From contig NZ_NISJ01000006.1 of the NCBI RefSeq assembly GCF_002205635.1, forward strand, positions 168,866 to 232,865: a DNA stretch of 64,000 bases, in the 5' to 3' direction. How positions within the stretch are numbered: the stretch's first letter is position 1; each line of letters begins with the position of its first letter. Made by a program: the position numbers and the translations under genes. The notes beneath the pieces were generated by a model that saw nothing but the letters and a program-made list of their open reading frames with translations, was not told the DNA's origin and ran no database searches. Below, one piece after another: positions 7,324 through 16,970 of the stretch. Source of the stretch: Sphingopyxis witflariensis (GTDB taxonomy: Bacteria > Pseudomonadota > Alphaproteobacteria > Sphingomonadales > Sphingomonadaceae).

Positions 7324-8838
7324 ATGTCTGACGAAATCCTTAACAAGGGGAAATGCCCGGTTTCCCATATGACCACGGCGTTCGGCGCTCCGGTCGTCGA
7401 CAATCAGAACTCGATGACTGCGGGCAAGCGCGGTCCGGTGCTTGTGCAGGATGTCTGGCTCAACGAAAAGCTCGCCAATTTCGTGCGGGAAGTCATCCCG
7501 GAGCGGCGGATGCACGCCAAGGGTTCCGGTGCATTCGGCACCTTCACCGTGACCAACGACATCACGCGCTATACGCGGGCCAAGATTTTCAGCGCCGTCG
7601 GCAAGAAGACCGAAATGTTCGCGCGTTTCAGCACGGTGGCCGGCGAACGGGGCGCGGCGGATGCCGAGCGCGACATCCGCGGTTTTGCACTCAAGTTTTA
7701 TACCGAGGAAGGCAACTGGGACATGGTGGGCAACAACACCCCTGTGTTCTTCCTGCGCGATGCGAAGAAGTTCCCTGACCTCAACAAGGCGGTCAAGCGC
7801 GATCCGCGCACCAATATGCGTTCACCGACGAACAACTGGGACTTCTGGACGCTGCTGCCCGAGGCTCTCCACCAGGTTACGGTGGTGATGTCGGATCGCG
7901 GCATTCCCAAGAGCTACCGTCACATGCACGGCTTCAGCAGCCACACCTACAGCTTCTGGAACGATGTCGGCGAACGCTTCTGGGTCAAGTTCCACTTTCG
8001 GACCCAGCAGGGCATCGAGAACCTCACCGACGCAGATGCCGCAGCGGTTGTGGCCAACGACCGCGAGAGCCATCAGCGCGACCTTTTCGAAGCCATCGAA
8101 CGCGGCGACTTCCCGCGCTGGAAGATGTATGTGCAAGTGATGCCCGAAGCCGAGGCGGAAACCTATCACGTTCATCCGTTCGACCTGACCAAGGTCTGGT
8201 ACAAGAAGGACTATCCGCTGATCGAGGTTGGCGAGTTCGAATTGAACCGCAATCCCGAAAACTATCATATGGATGTCGAGCAGGCGGCGTTCTCGCCATC
8301 AAATCTAGTGCCCGGCATCAGCGTATCGCCTGACAAGATGCTACAGACGCGGCTCATCAACTATCCGGATTCGCAGCGTTATCGCCTTGGCGTCAACTAT
8401 CACCAGGTGCCGGTCAATGCGGCCAAGTGCCCGGTCATGAGCAACCATCGCGATGGTGCAGGACGGATGGACGGCAATTTTGGCGGATTGCCGCACTATC
8501 AACCGAACAGCTTTGGCCAGTGGGTCGACCAGCCGGAATTTGCAGAGCCGCCGCTCCGCATCGACGGCAATGCCGAGATGTTCAATTTCCGCGAGGATGA
8601 CGACGATTACTACAGCCAGCCGCGCAAGCTGTTCCAGCTCATGACGCCTGCGCAGCAGCAAGTGCTTTTCGAGAATACGGCGCGCAACTTGGGTGATGGC
8701 CCGGACTTCATAAAGCAGCGCCACATCGACAATTGCACGCGCTGCGATCCGGCTTACGGCGCAGGAGTTGCCAAGGCTCTCGGCATGTCGGTCAAATCGC
8801 CGCAGGAATTGTCGCCTGAACCGGAATTGGCCGACTGA
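7324..8838 (+). CDS. katA: Monofunctional heme catalase
   Basis: The 504-residue small-subunit catalase converts hydrogen peroxide to water and oxygen. Catalytic H64 ([14 protein letters not shown]) and N137 ([13 protein letters not shown]) and the heme-ligand Y347 ([12 protein letters not shown]) are all present. The length and the C-terminal segment [21 protein letters not shown] fit clade 3 catalases. GGAGAGGAGAA immediately upstream supports the ATG at 7324. A 14-bp perfect hairpin follows at 8870-8915. It is monocistronic. The symbol katA is by family resemblance; the number of catalases in the genome is unknown. Confidence 0.95.
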   Translation: MSDEILNKGKCPVSHMTTAFGAPVVDNQNSMTAGKRGPVLVQDVWLNEKLANFVREVIPERRMHAKGSGAFGTFTVTNDITRYTRAKIFSAVGKKTEMFARFSTVAGERGAADAERDIRGFALKFYTEEGNWDMVGNNTPVFFLRDAKKFPDLNKAVKRDPRTNMRSPTNNWDFWTLLPEALHQVTVVMSDRGIPKSYRHMHGFSSHTYSFWNDVGERFWVKFHFRTQQGIENLTDADAAAVVANDRESHQRDLFEAIERGDFPRWKMYVQVMPEAEAETYHVHPFDLTKVWYKKDYPLIEVGEFELNRNPENYHMDVEQAAFSPSNLVPGISVSPDKMLQTRLINYPDSQRYRLGVNYHQVPVNAAKCPVMSNHRDGAGRMDGNFGGLPHYQPNSFGQWVDQPEFAEPPLRIDGNAEMFNFREDDDDYYSQPRKLFQLMTPAQQQVLFENTARNLGDGPDFIKQRHIDNCTRCDPAYGAGVAKALGMSVKSPQELSPEPELAD

Positions 8839-8869
8839 AACAATAGAATGAAGTCAAGGTAATGACGCT

Positions 8870-8915
8870 TGATGCTCCCCGGCGAGGTGGGACGCCACTT
8901 GGCCGGGGAGCATCA
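8870..8915 (+). terminator. Strong hairpin after catalase
   Basis: A perfect 14-bp inverted repeat (TGATGCTCCCCGGC with GCCGGGGAGCATCA) with an 18-base loop lies 31 bp after the catalase stop. There is no clear T run, so it may act with Rho or as an mRNA 3' stabiliser. Confidence 0.6.
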
Positions 8916-9015
8916 GGTCAACGGGGGAGGAGCTTGAGACTGTCGCCGATCACGGAGCATAATGCAGCGAACCCATTGCAGAACCACTCAAGGAACAGGA
9001 AAGAAAGGACGATCA

Positions 9016-9495
9016 ATGCCTGCACCAGACCTCCGCACAGTCCTGCTCGACGCCCTTGAGGACGAACGCAAGGCCGAAGCTACCTATGGAGCGGTAATCG
9101 CGAAGTTCGGCCCGGTCCGCCCGTTCATCAACATCGTGGAAGCCGAGCAGCGCCATGCCGCGGCTCTTGAGCGGCAGATACAGCGGTTGGGCATGGAAAT
9201 CCCGGAGAACCCCTGGCAAGCAGCCAAGATTGCGCTGCCCCCATCTCTCGCTGATGCCTGTGCCATGGCCATCGAAGCGGAAATCGAGAACATCGCGCTC
9301 TATGACCGCCTGATCCCGCAGATCGATGATCCGATTGTGCGGCAGGTACTTCAAAATTTACAGGACGCCTCGCGCAACAAGCACCTGCTAGCCTTCCGCC
9401 GTTGTCTGGCGCGCGAGAGCGGCGAACGCGGGGGCAATACAGGTGGCGGGCGCGGTCAGGGTGGTCGCCGCCATCGAGGGGGTTGCCGCTCCTGA
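9016..9495 (+). CDS. Ferritin-like (DUF2202-type) protein
   Basis: The 159-residue protein is a four-helix ferritin-like domain. Candidate metal ligands are E17/E21 (DERKAEATYG), E44 with H47 (VEAEQRHAAALE), E87/E91 (AIEAEIENIALYD) and H123 (DASRNKHLLAF), following the E, ExxH, E, (E/N)xxH pattern of di-iron carboxylate proteins. A Gly/Arg-rich tail (about 140-159) follows and is unusual; it may reflect frame extension. I chose the ATG at 9016, preceded by an AGGA-rich site. Iron storage or peroxide handling is inferred from the fold and from the neighbouring catalase. Confidence 0.82.
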   Translation: MPAPDLRTVLLDALEDERKAEATYGAVIAKFGPVRPFINIVEAEQRHAAALERQIQRLGMEIPENPWQAAKIALPPSLADACAMAIEAEIENIALYDRLIPQIDDPIVRQVLQNLQDASRNKHLLAFRRCLARESGERGGNTGGGRGQGGRRHRGGCRS

Positions 9496-9503
9496 ATCAA
9501 TCG

Positions 9504-10115
9504 ATGCAATTTCGGACCGGTCTTCTGTTCCCCGTTCCTGCAACGCGGCAACAGTGGCTGGCAATCCTGCTCGGCTTGTTTGCCCTGCTTTCCGCGTTGT
9601 CGCCTGCAAATGCGGCGGACCGGATAGACGTTCATTTCTTCTGGAGCGCCGAGTGCCCGCATTGCCGGGACATGGCCGCATCCGTGGACGCAGCCATCGG
9701 CGGCGAAGGAGATGTCACACTCCATCGGCACGAAGTCTCGCACGATGCCAGAAGCGCCGAACTGTTTGCGCAGACGGTCGAGAGTCTGGACTTGCCCGCC
9801 GTGGTGCCGATCGTGCTGATCGGCCGGGAAGTCATGGTCGGCCATGAACCCGGCGCCAGCGAGGGACTGCGTGAGATGATCAACCGGTGTCGGGCAGGCC
9901 CGTGTCCCGACCTGGTCTGGACGCAAACGGCAGCCGAAAGCAGCCACACATCCGCCCCACTGCAGAATGTACGGCATAAGCAGGCATCGACACTGCGCGT
10001 CCCCTGGCTTGGCGAGGTGCAGATATCCGATCTTTCGCTCCCGGCTCTGACTATCGCCATGGCGGCGATCGACGGCTTCAATCCTTGCGCGATGTGTTCG
10101 CGGATCATTTCGTGA
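9504..10115 (+). pseudogene. Thioredoxin-like membrane reductase, 3'-truncated
   Basis: The 203-residue product has a signal segment (about 15-37, ending SPANAA) and a periplasmic thioredoxin-like domain with a CPHC active site (C51, C54). The last part reads LTIAMAAIDGFNPCAM. In related proteins GFNPCAMW opens the first helix of a DsbD/CcdA-type membrane domain. Here it breaks off after CAM and ends with a few unrelated codons. From 10091 the DNA instead encodes, in another frame, the end of a catalase-peroxidase. The electron-transfer membrane domain is therefore deleted; a residual soluble oxidoreductase cannot be excluded. Confidence 0.75.
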
Positions 10116-10153
10116 GGGTCTGGACGAAAGTGATGGAGAGCGATCGCCGCTAA
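10091..10153 (+). pseudogene. 3' remnant of a catalase-peroxidase (katG) gene
   Basis: In the frame starting at 10091 the DNA reads DVFADHFVRVWTKVMESDRR then TAA. The FV..WTKVM..DR pattern is the conserved C-terminus of KatG. Only about 20 codons remain, joined directly to the truncated thioredoxin-like gene. A 9-bp hairpin (AGCGATCGC with GCGATCGCT, about 10138-10161) overlaps the stop and may be the old katG terminator. Confidence 0.65.
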
Positions 10154-10295
10154 GCGATCGCTACCCGAGTCATCGGGCGACCGCTCGATCCTGATCCCCG
10201 ACTGCTCGCTTGCGGAATATCCGCGGGCGAGTGGTCGGGGGACTTTCACGCATTCGAAGTTGGACCCCGCATGGTGATCGGGGTAGGTCGCGACC

Positions 10296-10697
10296 ATGTG
10301 TAAATTTCCAGGTCTCACCATTCTTTTGCTGTTCACAACGGCGTGCGCGCCCGAGATGATACCCAAGGCAGGGGTACCAAACCCCGCCACGACTGCGGAA
10401 GGTGCCGGCTCAATCCGAGAATCTGCTGAGGCTAGGGGGCTGGCATTTGCGCAACAGCATTGTTCCGGTTGCCATGCTGTGAGCGCCGGACGACGATACT
10501 CCCCGAACGTTGATGCCCCGACCTTTGAATCTGTCGTCAACACGCCAGGCCTGACCGGCGCGACGATCAAGCCCTGGCTGCAGAAATCACACAATTTTCC
10601 CGATGTGATGAACTTTGCCATCGATCCCGACCAGATCGATGACCTTGCTGCCTACATGATATCATTGCAGCGAAGCGATTACGTACCACCGATCTGA
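10296..10697 (+). CDS. Cytochrome c lipoprotein
   Basis: The 133-residue protein has a lipoprotein signal (LLLFTTAC, Cys at 17) and one heme c site CSGCH at residues 56-60. Methionine M105 (FPDVMNFAID) is the probable distal ligand and IDDLAAYMISL is the closing helix of class I cytochromes c. It would sit on the periplasmic face anchored by lipid and carry single electrons. No partner oxidase is next to it: the upstream gene is the broken thioredoxin/katG junction and 135 bp of non-coding DNA follow. It is intact by length. Confidence 0.9.
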   Translation: MCKFPGLTILLLFTTACAPEMIPKAGVPNPATTAEGAGSIRESAEARGLAFAQQHCSGCHAVSAGRRYSPNVDAPTFESVVNTPGLTGATIKPWLQKSHNFPDVMNFAIDPDQIDDLAAYMISLQRSDYVPPI

Positions 10698-10832
10698 CAT
10701 GGGATAGACCGCAGTGGTTACGGGCAGGAACCATGTCCAATTGGTTGCCGGCACGGTGCTGCTATGCTCTGATCGGTATTGCCTCCCACAACGCTGAATT
10801 AGAGGGAGCAGGAGGCAAACACGCGATCCCGG

Positions 10833-11075
10833 TCAGGCGTTTTCGGTCAGAGCCTGGGCAATCTGGTCCTTGAGCGCGAGGCGCTGCTTGCGCAGTTCGG
10901 TTTCGCGATCCTGCGACACCGGCGCGATGTTGGTTTCTGCGCGATGGATCTCGTCGTTAACTGCGTCATAGTCCACCAGGAGCTTGGCGAACCGGGTGTT
11001 CGACACCTTCAGAGCGTGGATCTGGTCCATCTGGTCAGGAAATTCATCGCCCAGAGTGTGGGGGGTATTCGACAT
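10833..11075 (-). CDS. YdcH family (DUF465) protein
   Basis: The 80-residue protein matches the short YdcH/DUF465 family: LGDEFPDQMDQIHALKVSN, then FAKLLVDYDAVNDEIHRAE and a C-terminal helix LRKQRLALKDQIAQAL. It is predicted to be almost entirely helical, as an antiparallel hairpin. Function is unknown; related genes are common and often stress-induced. Transcription is opposite to both neighbours. The next 259 bp to the DksA-like gene hold no recognisable gene. Confidence 0.9.
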   Translation of the reverse strand: MSNTPHTLGDEFPDQMDQIHALKVSNTRFAKLLVDYDAVNDEIHRAETNIAPVSQDRETELRKQRLALKDQIAQALTENA

Positions 11076-11334
11076 TCAAATTCTCCAATCGCAATCACGG
11101 CCCGGTCTCAAATGCGGCAAGAAGAATCCCTCGCGCCTCGCCGGAGCTGGCCGTTCCCTAACCCTAGGGATGGCGAGCACAACTGTCGACGTCGCTTGAA
11201 GGCCGGAAAAAATCCTGCAGGCCGGCGTAAACAACGAATCCTTGCCTGCCGGCTTTGCGCCGAAGGACTTCTCGTTGTCAGGCAGCGGCGGCACTTGCTA
11301 ACAAAGGGCAGGAGACTTGAAAGGATCATTGTCC

Positions 11335-11661
11335 ATGCCGAATGCCGACGCCGCCCGAGCACGCCTTTCGCAACAACTCACCGAACTCGCAGGCCGGCAG
11401 CAGCGCCTGGCTCAGGATCTTTCAGAACCCTTGAACCCGGATTCGTCCGAACAGGCGGTCGAGTTGGAGGATGACGCCTCTCTCGAAGCGCAGGCTGCGC
11501 TGGTCGCCCGCGAAATTGCGTCGGTCAACCGGGCCTTGCTGCGCATCGAAAATGGCACCTATGGCGAATGCGTGCGCTGCGGCGATGCCATCGCTCCCAA
11601 ACGTCTTGAGGCGCGCCCGGAAGCAGCACTCTGCATTTCCTGCGCAAGCAGCGAGCAATGA
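11335..11661 (+). CDS. DksA/TraR family zinc-finger protein
   Basis: The 108-residue protein has an N-terminal coiled coil (ARLSQQLTELAGRQQRLAQDL) and a C-terminal C4 zinc finger CVRC-x17-CISC. This is the DksA/TraR architecture, which inserts into the RNA polymerase secondary channel. Between them lies an acidic segment (VELEDDASLEAQA), and the finger region reads YGECVRCGDAI as in family members. I chose the ATG at 11335; a TTG at 11317 is in frame, but the AAGGA at 11320-11324 favours the ATG. It is shorter than true DksA (about 150), so the TraR-like class fits better. Confidence 0.88.
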   Translation: MPNADAARARLSQQLTELAGRQQRLAQDLSEPLNPDSSEQAVELEDDASLEAQAALVAREIASVNRALLRIENGTYGECVRCGDAIAPKRLEARPEAALCISCASSEQ

Positions 11662-11681
11662 CCTCGTCCGATTGAAAGCGC

Positions 11682-12338
11682 ATGACCGAAAGCCCTGCTC
11701 AGCCGTGGCACGACGTACTGGACTTCTGGTTTCCGGAAGGGCGCAGCAAGGATGTGGACACAGAAACTCATCGCAAGCATTGGTTCTGGCGCATGCAGGG
11801 CGGTGCAGATGAGGCGATCGTCGCCCGGTTTCCAGAACTCACCGCGCGTGGTGCGGAAGGCGGGCTCGATCACTGGGCAAGCGATCCGGAGGGGCGACTC
11901 TCACTGATCATTCTGCTGGATCAGTTTTCACGGTCGCTCTGGCGGGGCACGCCGCGCGCATTCACGCAGGATGCTGCCGCACTGAAACTGGCGCTGACGG
12001 GGTTGGCAACCGGCCACTATGAAGCTCTCGATACGCCGTGGTTCAAGATCGCCTTCACCCAGCCACTCGGCCATTGCGAAGGCCCCGACCACCTTGAGCG
12101 CATTGATCTCCTCATCCGTCTGCGGGGAGAAATTGCTTCCACCGCCCCGGAACATTTGCAGCCGATCTATCGATCCCTGGTAAAACAGGCCGAAGACGTC
12201 CGCCAGGTAGTTGCAACATTTGGTCGTCACCCGCACCGCAATGAGATCCTTGGCAGGCAATCGATGCCTGCGGAACAGGAGTACCTTGGAGAGGGCGATT
12301 TTCCGCACCTGCGCGCATTTCAACCAGAACGCCTGTGA
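11682..12338 (+). CDS. DUF924 family protein
   Basis: The 218-residue protein matches DUF924 throughout: VLDFWFPE near the start, RKHWFWRMQGGADEAIVARF, LIILLDQFSRSLWRGTPRAF, and a late HPHRNEILGR motif. The family is a helical, TPR-like fold without a proven reaction. It starts 20 bp after the DksA-like gene and its 3' end lies 125 bp before the OsmC start, all on one strand. The cluster fits a stress-related unit, but the role is not known. Confidence 0.92.
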   Translation: MTESPAQPWHDVLDFWFPEGRSKDVDTETHRKHWFWRMQGGADEAIVARFPELTARGAEGGLDHWASDPEGRLSLIILLDQFSRSLWRGTPRAFTQDAAALKLALTGLATGHYEALDTPWFKIAFTQPLGHCEGPDHLERIDLLIRLRGEIASTAPEHLQPIYRSLVKQAEDVRQVVATFGRHPHRNEILGRQSMPAEQEYLGEGDFPHLRAFQPERL

Positions 12339-12463
12339 CGGCAGGCTCGCACTGTTCTCGACCACTGCAACCTTCACGCCAAGCAAGTGGCATTTTGTCA
12401 GACAGTTCGAGAAATGACCTGTTATGGTCCCAGCATGGGCCACGGCATGAGGGGAGACGTTCT

Positions 12464-12889
12464 TTGAGTACAGGCGCGACAACAGCGCACATCGTCGAGA
12501 CCGGTGAAAGTGCTTTTGCCGTCAGCATCGACGTGTCCGGCCATCACCTCATCGGCGATGAGCCCGTCGAACAGGATGGCGGGGACCTGGGACCGGCGCC
12601 CTATGACCTGTTGCTGGCCGCACTGGGCGAATGCACGGCCATGACGGTGCGCTGGTATGCCCGTCAGCAGAACTGGCCGCTCGAACGCGTGGAAGTCACC
12701 CTGACCCACGCCAAGGGCACGGTCGAGGGGAAGTCGGCGAAAACGGATCATTTCACCAAGACGATCCGTGTCATTGGCGAGGATCTGTCCGATAAGCAGC
12801 GGGAAAAGCTGATCACGGTCGCGGCCCGCTGCCCGGTGCAGCGCACCCTGGAGGGCACGCCGGTGATCACTACGGTTGCGGTAAGCTGA
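12464..12889 (+). CDS. OsmC/Ohr family peroxide-handling protein
   Basis: The 141-residue protein is an OsmC-type thiol peroxidase. It has DLGPAPYDLLLAALGECTAMTVRWYA with the first redox Cys in GECTAM, and the second in VAARCPVQRTL. These act on organic hydroperoxides in the cytoplasm. The start is set by TTG at 12464, seven bases after GGGGAGA. The longer open frame back to 12335 contains no family sequence, and nearby ATGs are out of frame. The DUF302 gene follows after 32 bp. Confidence 0.9.
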   Translation: MSTGATTAHIVETGESAFAVSIDVSGHHLIGDEPVEQDGGDLGPAPYDLLLAALGECTAMTVRWYARQQNWPLERVEVTLTHAKGTVEGKSAKTDHFTKTIRVIGEDLSDKQREKLITVAARCPVQRTLEGTPVITTVAVS

Positions 12890-12921
12890 CGAAACCCGAG
12901 CCCGATAGGAGAAAGCAGAGG

Positions 12922-13323
12922 ATGAGCTACTATATTTCCGCCAGGTTGAAGGTTCCGTTCGATGACGCCATCGCGCGCGCAGAGGCTGCGCTGAAGACAG
13001 AGGGGTTCGGAGTGATCAGCCGGATCGATATCCAGCAGACCCTCAAATCGAAGATCGACGTCGAATTTCGCCCCTATACGATCCTTGGGGCCTGCAATCC
13101 GACATTGGCGCACGAGGCGCTGCAGCTGGAAGACAAGGTCGGTCTGATGTTGCCCTGCAATGTCATCGTGCAGCAGTCAGGTTCGGACGAAGTTGAAGTC
13201 GCCGCAATTGACCCGGTGGCGTCGATGCAGGCGATCAGCAATCCTGAACTGGTCAAAGCCGCCAGCACGGTCCGGGAAAAGCTCGCACGCGCGATCGACC
13301 GGCTGCGGCAATCCGAAATTTAG
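12922..13323 (+). CDS. DUF302 domain protein
   Basis: The 133-residue protein matches DUF302: VPFDDAIARAEAALKTEGFGV, then IDIQQTLKSKIDVEFRPYTILGACNP, LPCNVIVQQ and VAAIDPVASMQAI. The conserved Cys of the GACNP motif is present. DUF302 proteins are small and cytoplasmic, sometimes linked to sulfur or redox stress loci, but have no proven reaction. It lies between OsmC (32 bp upstream) and a small coiled-coil gene (27 bp downstream), probably one transcript. GGAGAAAG upstream supports the start. Confidence 0.92.
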   Translation: MSYYISARLKVPFDDAIARAEAALKTEGFGVISRIDIQQTLKSKIDVEFRPYTILGACNPTLAHEALQLEDKVGLMLPCNVIVQQSGSDEVEVAAIDPVASMQAISNPELVKAASTVREKLARAIDRLRQSEI

Positions 13324-13350
13324 ACCAGCGAAAATCAGCACAGGCGGAAG

Positions 13351-15184
<1,834 letters not shown>

Positions 15185-15259
15185 ATGCAGGGCATTGGCC
15201 TGTGACCGGCACACCGAAAAGCGCTTCCGGCGGGGTTTCGAACGCCTGAAACCAGGCTG

Positions 15260-15661
15260 GTGCGGGCTATCATCCTGACCAGTGGGCGTCTCATTCAGGA
15301 TGACAATGGAACCGTTGATCCATGGCAGGATCAGGTTTGGGTCCTCAAGGACATCGACGTGCGGTTCCACACGGTCGGTGCTGTGCTGCGCGGAGTGCCG
15401 ATTTATGTGCGCGCGCTGATGGAACACGTCGAACGCTACGCTGCGCATCTGAACTTTCGATCCAAACTGGTCGCGATCGACGGTGAGGCAAGGCTCGCGA
15501 CGTTCGAACAGAAACGCGGCGACGAGTTCTCGCACGACGAAGAGCGATCCGACATAATCCATGACGTGCCGCCCCAAACCGCGCCAGGTTTCGTGCGATC
15601 CAGTCCTTTGGCGGCCCTTTCCATTCAGGTGCTCCGCGAATTGTCCGATGAGAGACTGTAG
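15260..15661 (+). pseudogene. Fragment of a sulfide:quinone-oxidoreductase-like flavoprotein
   Basis: The open frame lacks an N-terminal FAD-binding GxGxxG, but its middle resembles SQR-type oxidoreductases: VPIYVRALMEHVERYAAHLNFRS, then VAIDGEARLATFEQ, and IIHDVPPQTAPGFVRSSPLA. The last is the family's VVPPQxAPDFVRxSPLA motif. After SSPLA the frame turns to unrelated sequence and stops. Both ends of the gene are therefore missing, and only about 90 codons of the central domain are recognisable. It is probably a deletion remnant. A minus-strand ORF over the same DNA is less convincing. Confidence 0.6.
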
Positions 15662-15791
15662 GCTTTTCGCCGATTCGTCGTGCAATCGTAACGGTTCATC
15701 GCATCGCTTCTGCGGGGGTATCGGTGGGGGTATTTTCCTCGAAAAGTAAAAAAAGATAAATCTATATCAACATTATAAGAGAAATTTATGC

Positions 15792-15809
15792 GTCCCTCCT
15801 CCGCTACCA
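15792..15809 (+). repeat. tRNA-3'-end-like 18-bp direct repeat, copy 1 (possible att site)
   Basis: GTCCCTCCTCCGCTACCA ends in ACCA and looks like the T-stem/acceptor end of a tRNA gene. It is identical to the copy at 16718-16735. It sits in a strongly AT-rich patch (about 15740-15840), and GGGGGTAT-type repeats lie upstream at 15713-15733. No full tRNA structure is present here. Confidence 0.65.
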
Positions 15810-15935
15810 CAAAATCCCATGTTTTCTGACGTTTAAAATGAATCGAACCCCCGTCGAACTTCGATTTAATGGTTGGGCTGCATTCATCATCGGTATGGGG
15901 TGTGAAGTGGCTATGTTTGCCGCTACGCAGCTTGG

Positions 15936-16271
15936 ATGAGCGTGAACGACTACGACCTTGAACTTGAACAGCTGGAGGAGCGTGCCACCGGCAGGCTGCT
16001 AACGGCTGATACGTTTGATGCCGCAGCTTTCGAAACTCTCTTTAATCATATTGCGGACAAGGCCCGAGACCTTCGAGAAGTGAGCGTACTATCGAAGCAA
16101 ATTCTTCGCGCGCTGCGGCAAGCGGCAGCGGCTGTCCGCACCAGATCTGAATATGTCTTGGCGGCGCGCGAGAACCTGAAGGTCGCTGATACATTTGAGA
16201 TGTTGCTCGATCTGATCATCATTGGTGAGCATCCCGACGACCGAAAGCCCGGCGCTCCTCGGATCATCTAA
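15936..16271 (+). CDS. Hypothetical protein in the direct-repeat islet
   Basis: The 111-residue product is acidic and mostly helical: YDLELEQLEERATGRLLTADTFDA, then LFNHIADKARDLREVSVLSKQILRALR, and a closing hydrophobic segment TFEMLLDLIIIGEHPDD. No family is recognised. There is no strong ribosome site before the ATG. It lies between the two 18-bp repeats together with the small gene at 16380, so the pair may be cargo of a small integrated islet. An antitoxin or immunity role is possible by size and context but unsupported. Confidence 0.55.
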   Translation: MSVNDYDLELEQLEERATGRLLTADTFDAAAFETLFNHIADKARDLREVSVLSKQILRALRQAAAAVRTRSEYVLAARENLKVADTFEMLLDLIIIGEHPDDRKPGAPRII

Positions 16272-16379
16272 TCGACACTTCCGAAATTGGCCGTTGGCTG
16301 CCGATATATGCTGATCTGGGCTTAGCGTCTGGAATCGACCATAGGTGGCAATCGGCATTGCGCACTAAGCGAGGTGAGT

Positions 16380-16655
16380 ATGCGAACAGAACCGGTTGAG
16401 ATTTACTCTGATGCGACCAATGCCGCCGTCATGCGACATCCGGGCCGCAACTTCCCCGGAATGTTGATCCAAGGGGACACTCTGCACAACCTGAGCAGCA
16501 TGGCAACAGCTGCCCTTGCGGGCGCTGAGCCAGATTCGGAACATTGGCACGACCTGAAGGAACTCGCCGACGAACTTCAGGCGAGGGTCAATTTCTACGC
16601 TCAAATCATGCAAGAGTATGGCTTGCAGCTGCCTTTTTCCTGCGGGAGTGAATGA
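16380..16655 (+). CDS. Small protein resembling DUF6959
   Basis: The 91-residue protein contains VEIYSDATNAAVMRHPGRNFPG followed by LIQGDTLHNL. I recall this pattern from the short DUF6959 family, which has no known reaction. A helix-rich half (WHDLKELADELQARVNFYAQIMQEYGL) follows. The ATG at 16380 has GAGG five bases upstream; a GTG at 16374 is the alternative. Together with the 15936 gene it lies between two tRNA-end-like repeats. Family members are often found near polymorphic toxin immunity genes, so an immunity role is possible. The family call is from memory. Confidence 0.6.
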   Translation: MRTEPVEIYSDATNAAVMRHPGRNFPGMLIQGDTLHNLSSMATAALAGAEPDSEHWHDLKELADELQARVNFYAQIMQEYGLQLPFSCGSE

Positions 16656-16717
16656 CCGCTCTCCACCCCAAAGCAGCCTCTAAATCTGGATGCGAGCCAA
16701 TCCCCGCTTAAAGCCAA

Positions 16718-16735
16718 GTCCCTCCTCCGCTACCA
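16718..16735 (+). repeat. tRNA-3'-end-like 18-bp direct repeat, copy 2 (possible att site)
   Basis: This copy is identical to 15792-15809. It is preceded by AAGCCAA, which makes the tRNA T-arm resemblance slightly better. It is followed at 16744-16762 by an 8-bp hairpin (TTTGGCGA tag TCGCCAAA). The rest of the gap to 16970 shows no gene I can support. Confidence 0.65.
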
Positions 16736-16970
16736 ATTTCCTGTTTGGCGATAGTCGCCAAAGGTTGAAAAAATACCTGATTTCCGCTAGTTTTAGAGCA
16801 ATCGTTGGTTGTCAGCGATCGCCGTTGCCTGTCTGTATTCGCGGAAGATGGGGGCAACTCGGTGGCTTTGCGAAGTCCTCGCACAAGCGAGGGCGCTATG
16901 GCACCGAGCGATACCGCAATCCGATTGCGCCCGCCGAATTTCTTCCACAACCATGCTGCGTATGGGCCCG

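Noticed and set aside
16656..16735. A complete tRNA gene ending at the second 18-bp repeat
   Set aside because: No matching 5' acceptor strand, D-arm or anticodon stem can be folded upstream; only the 3' end resembles a tRNA.
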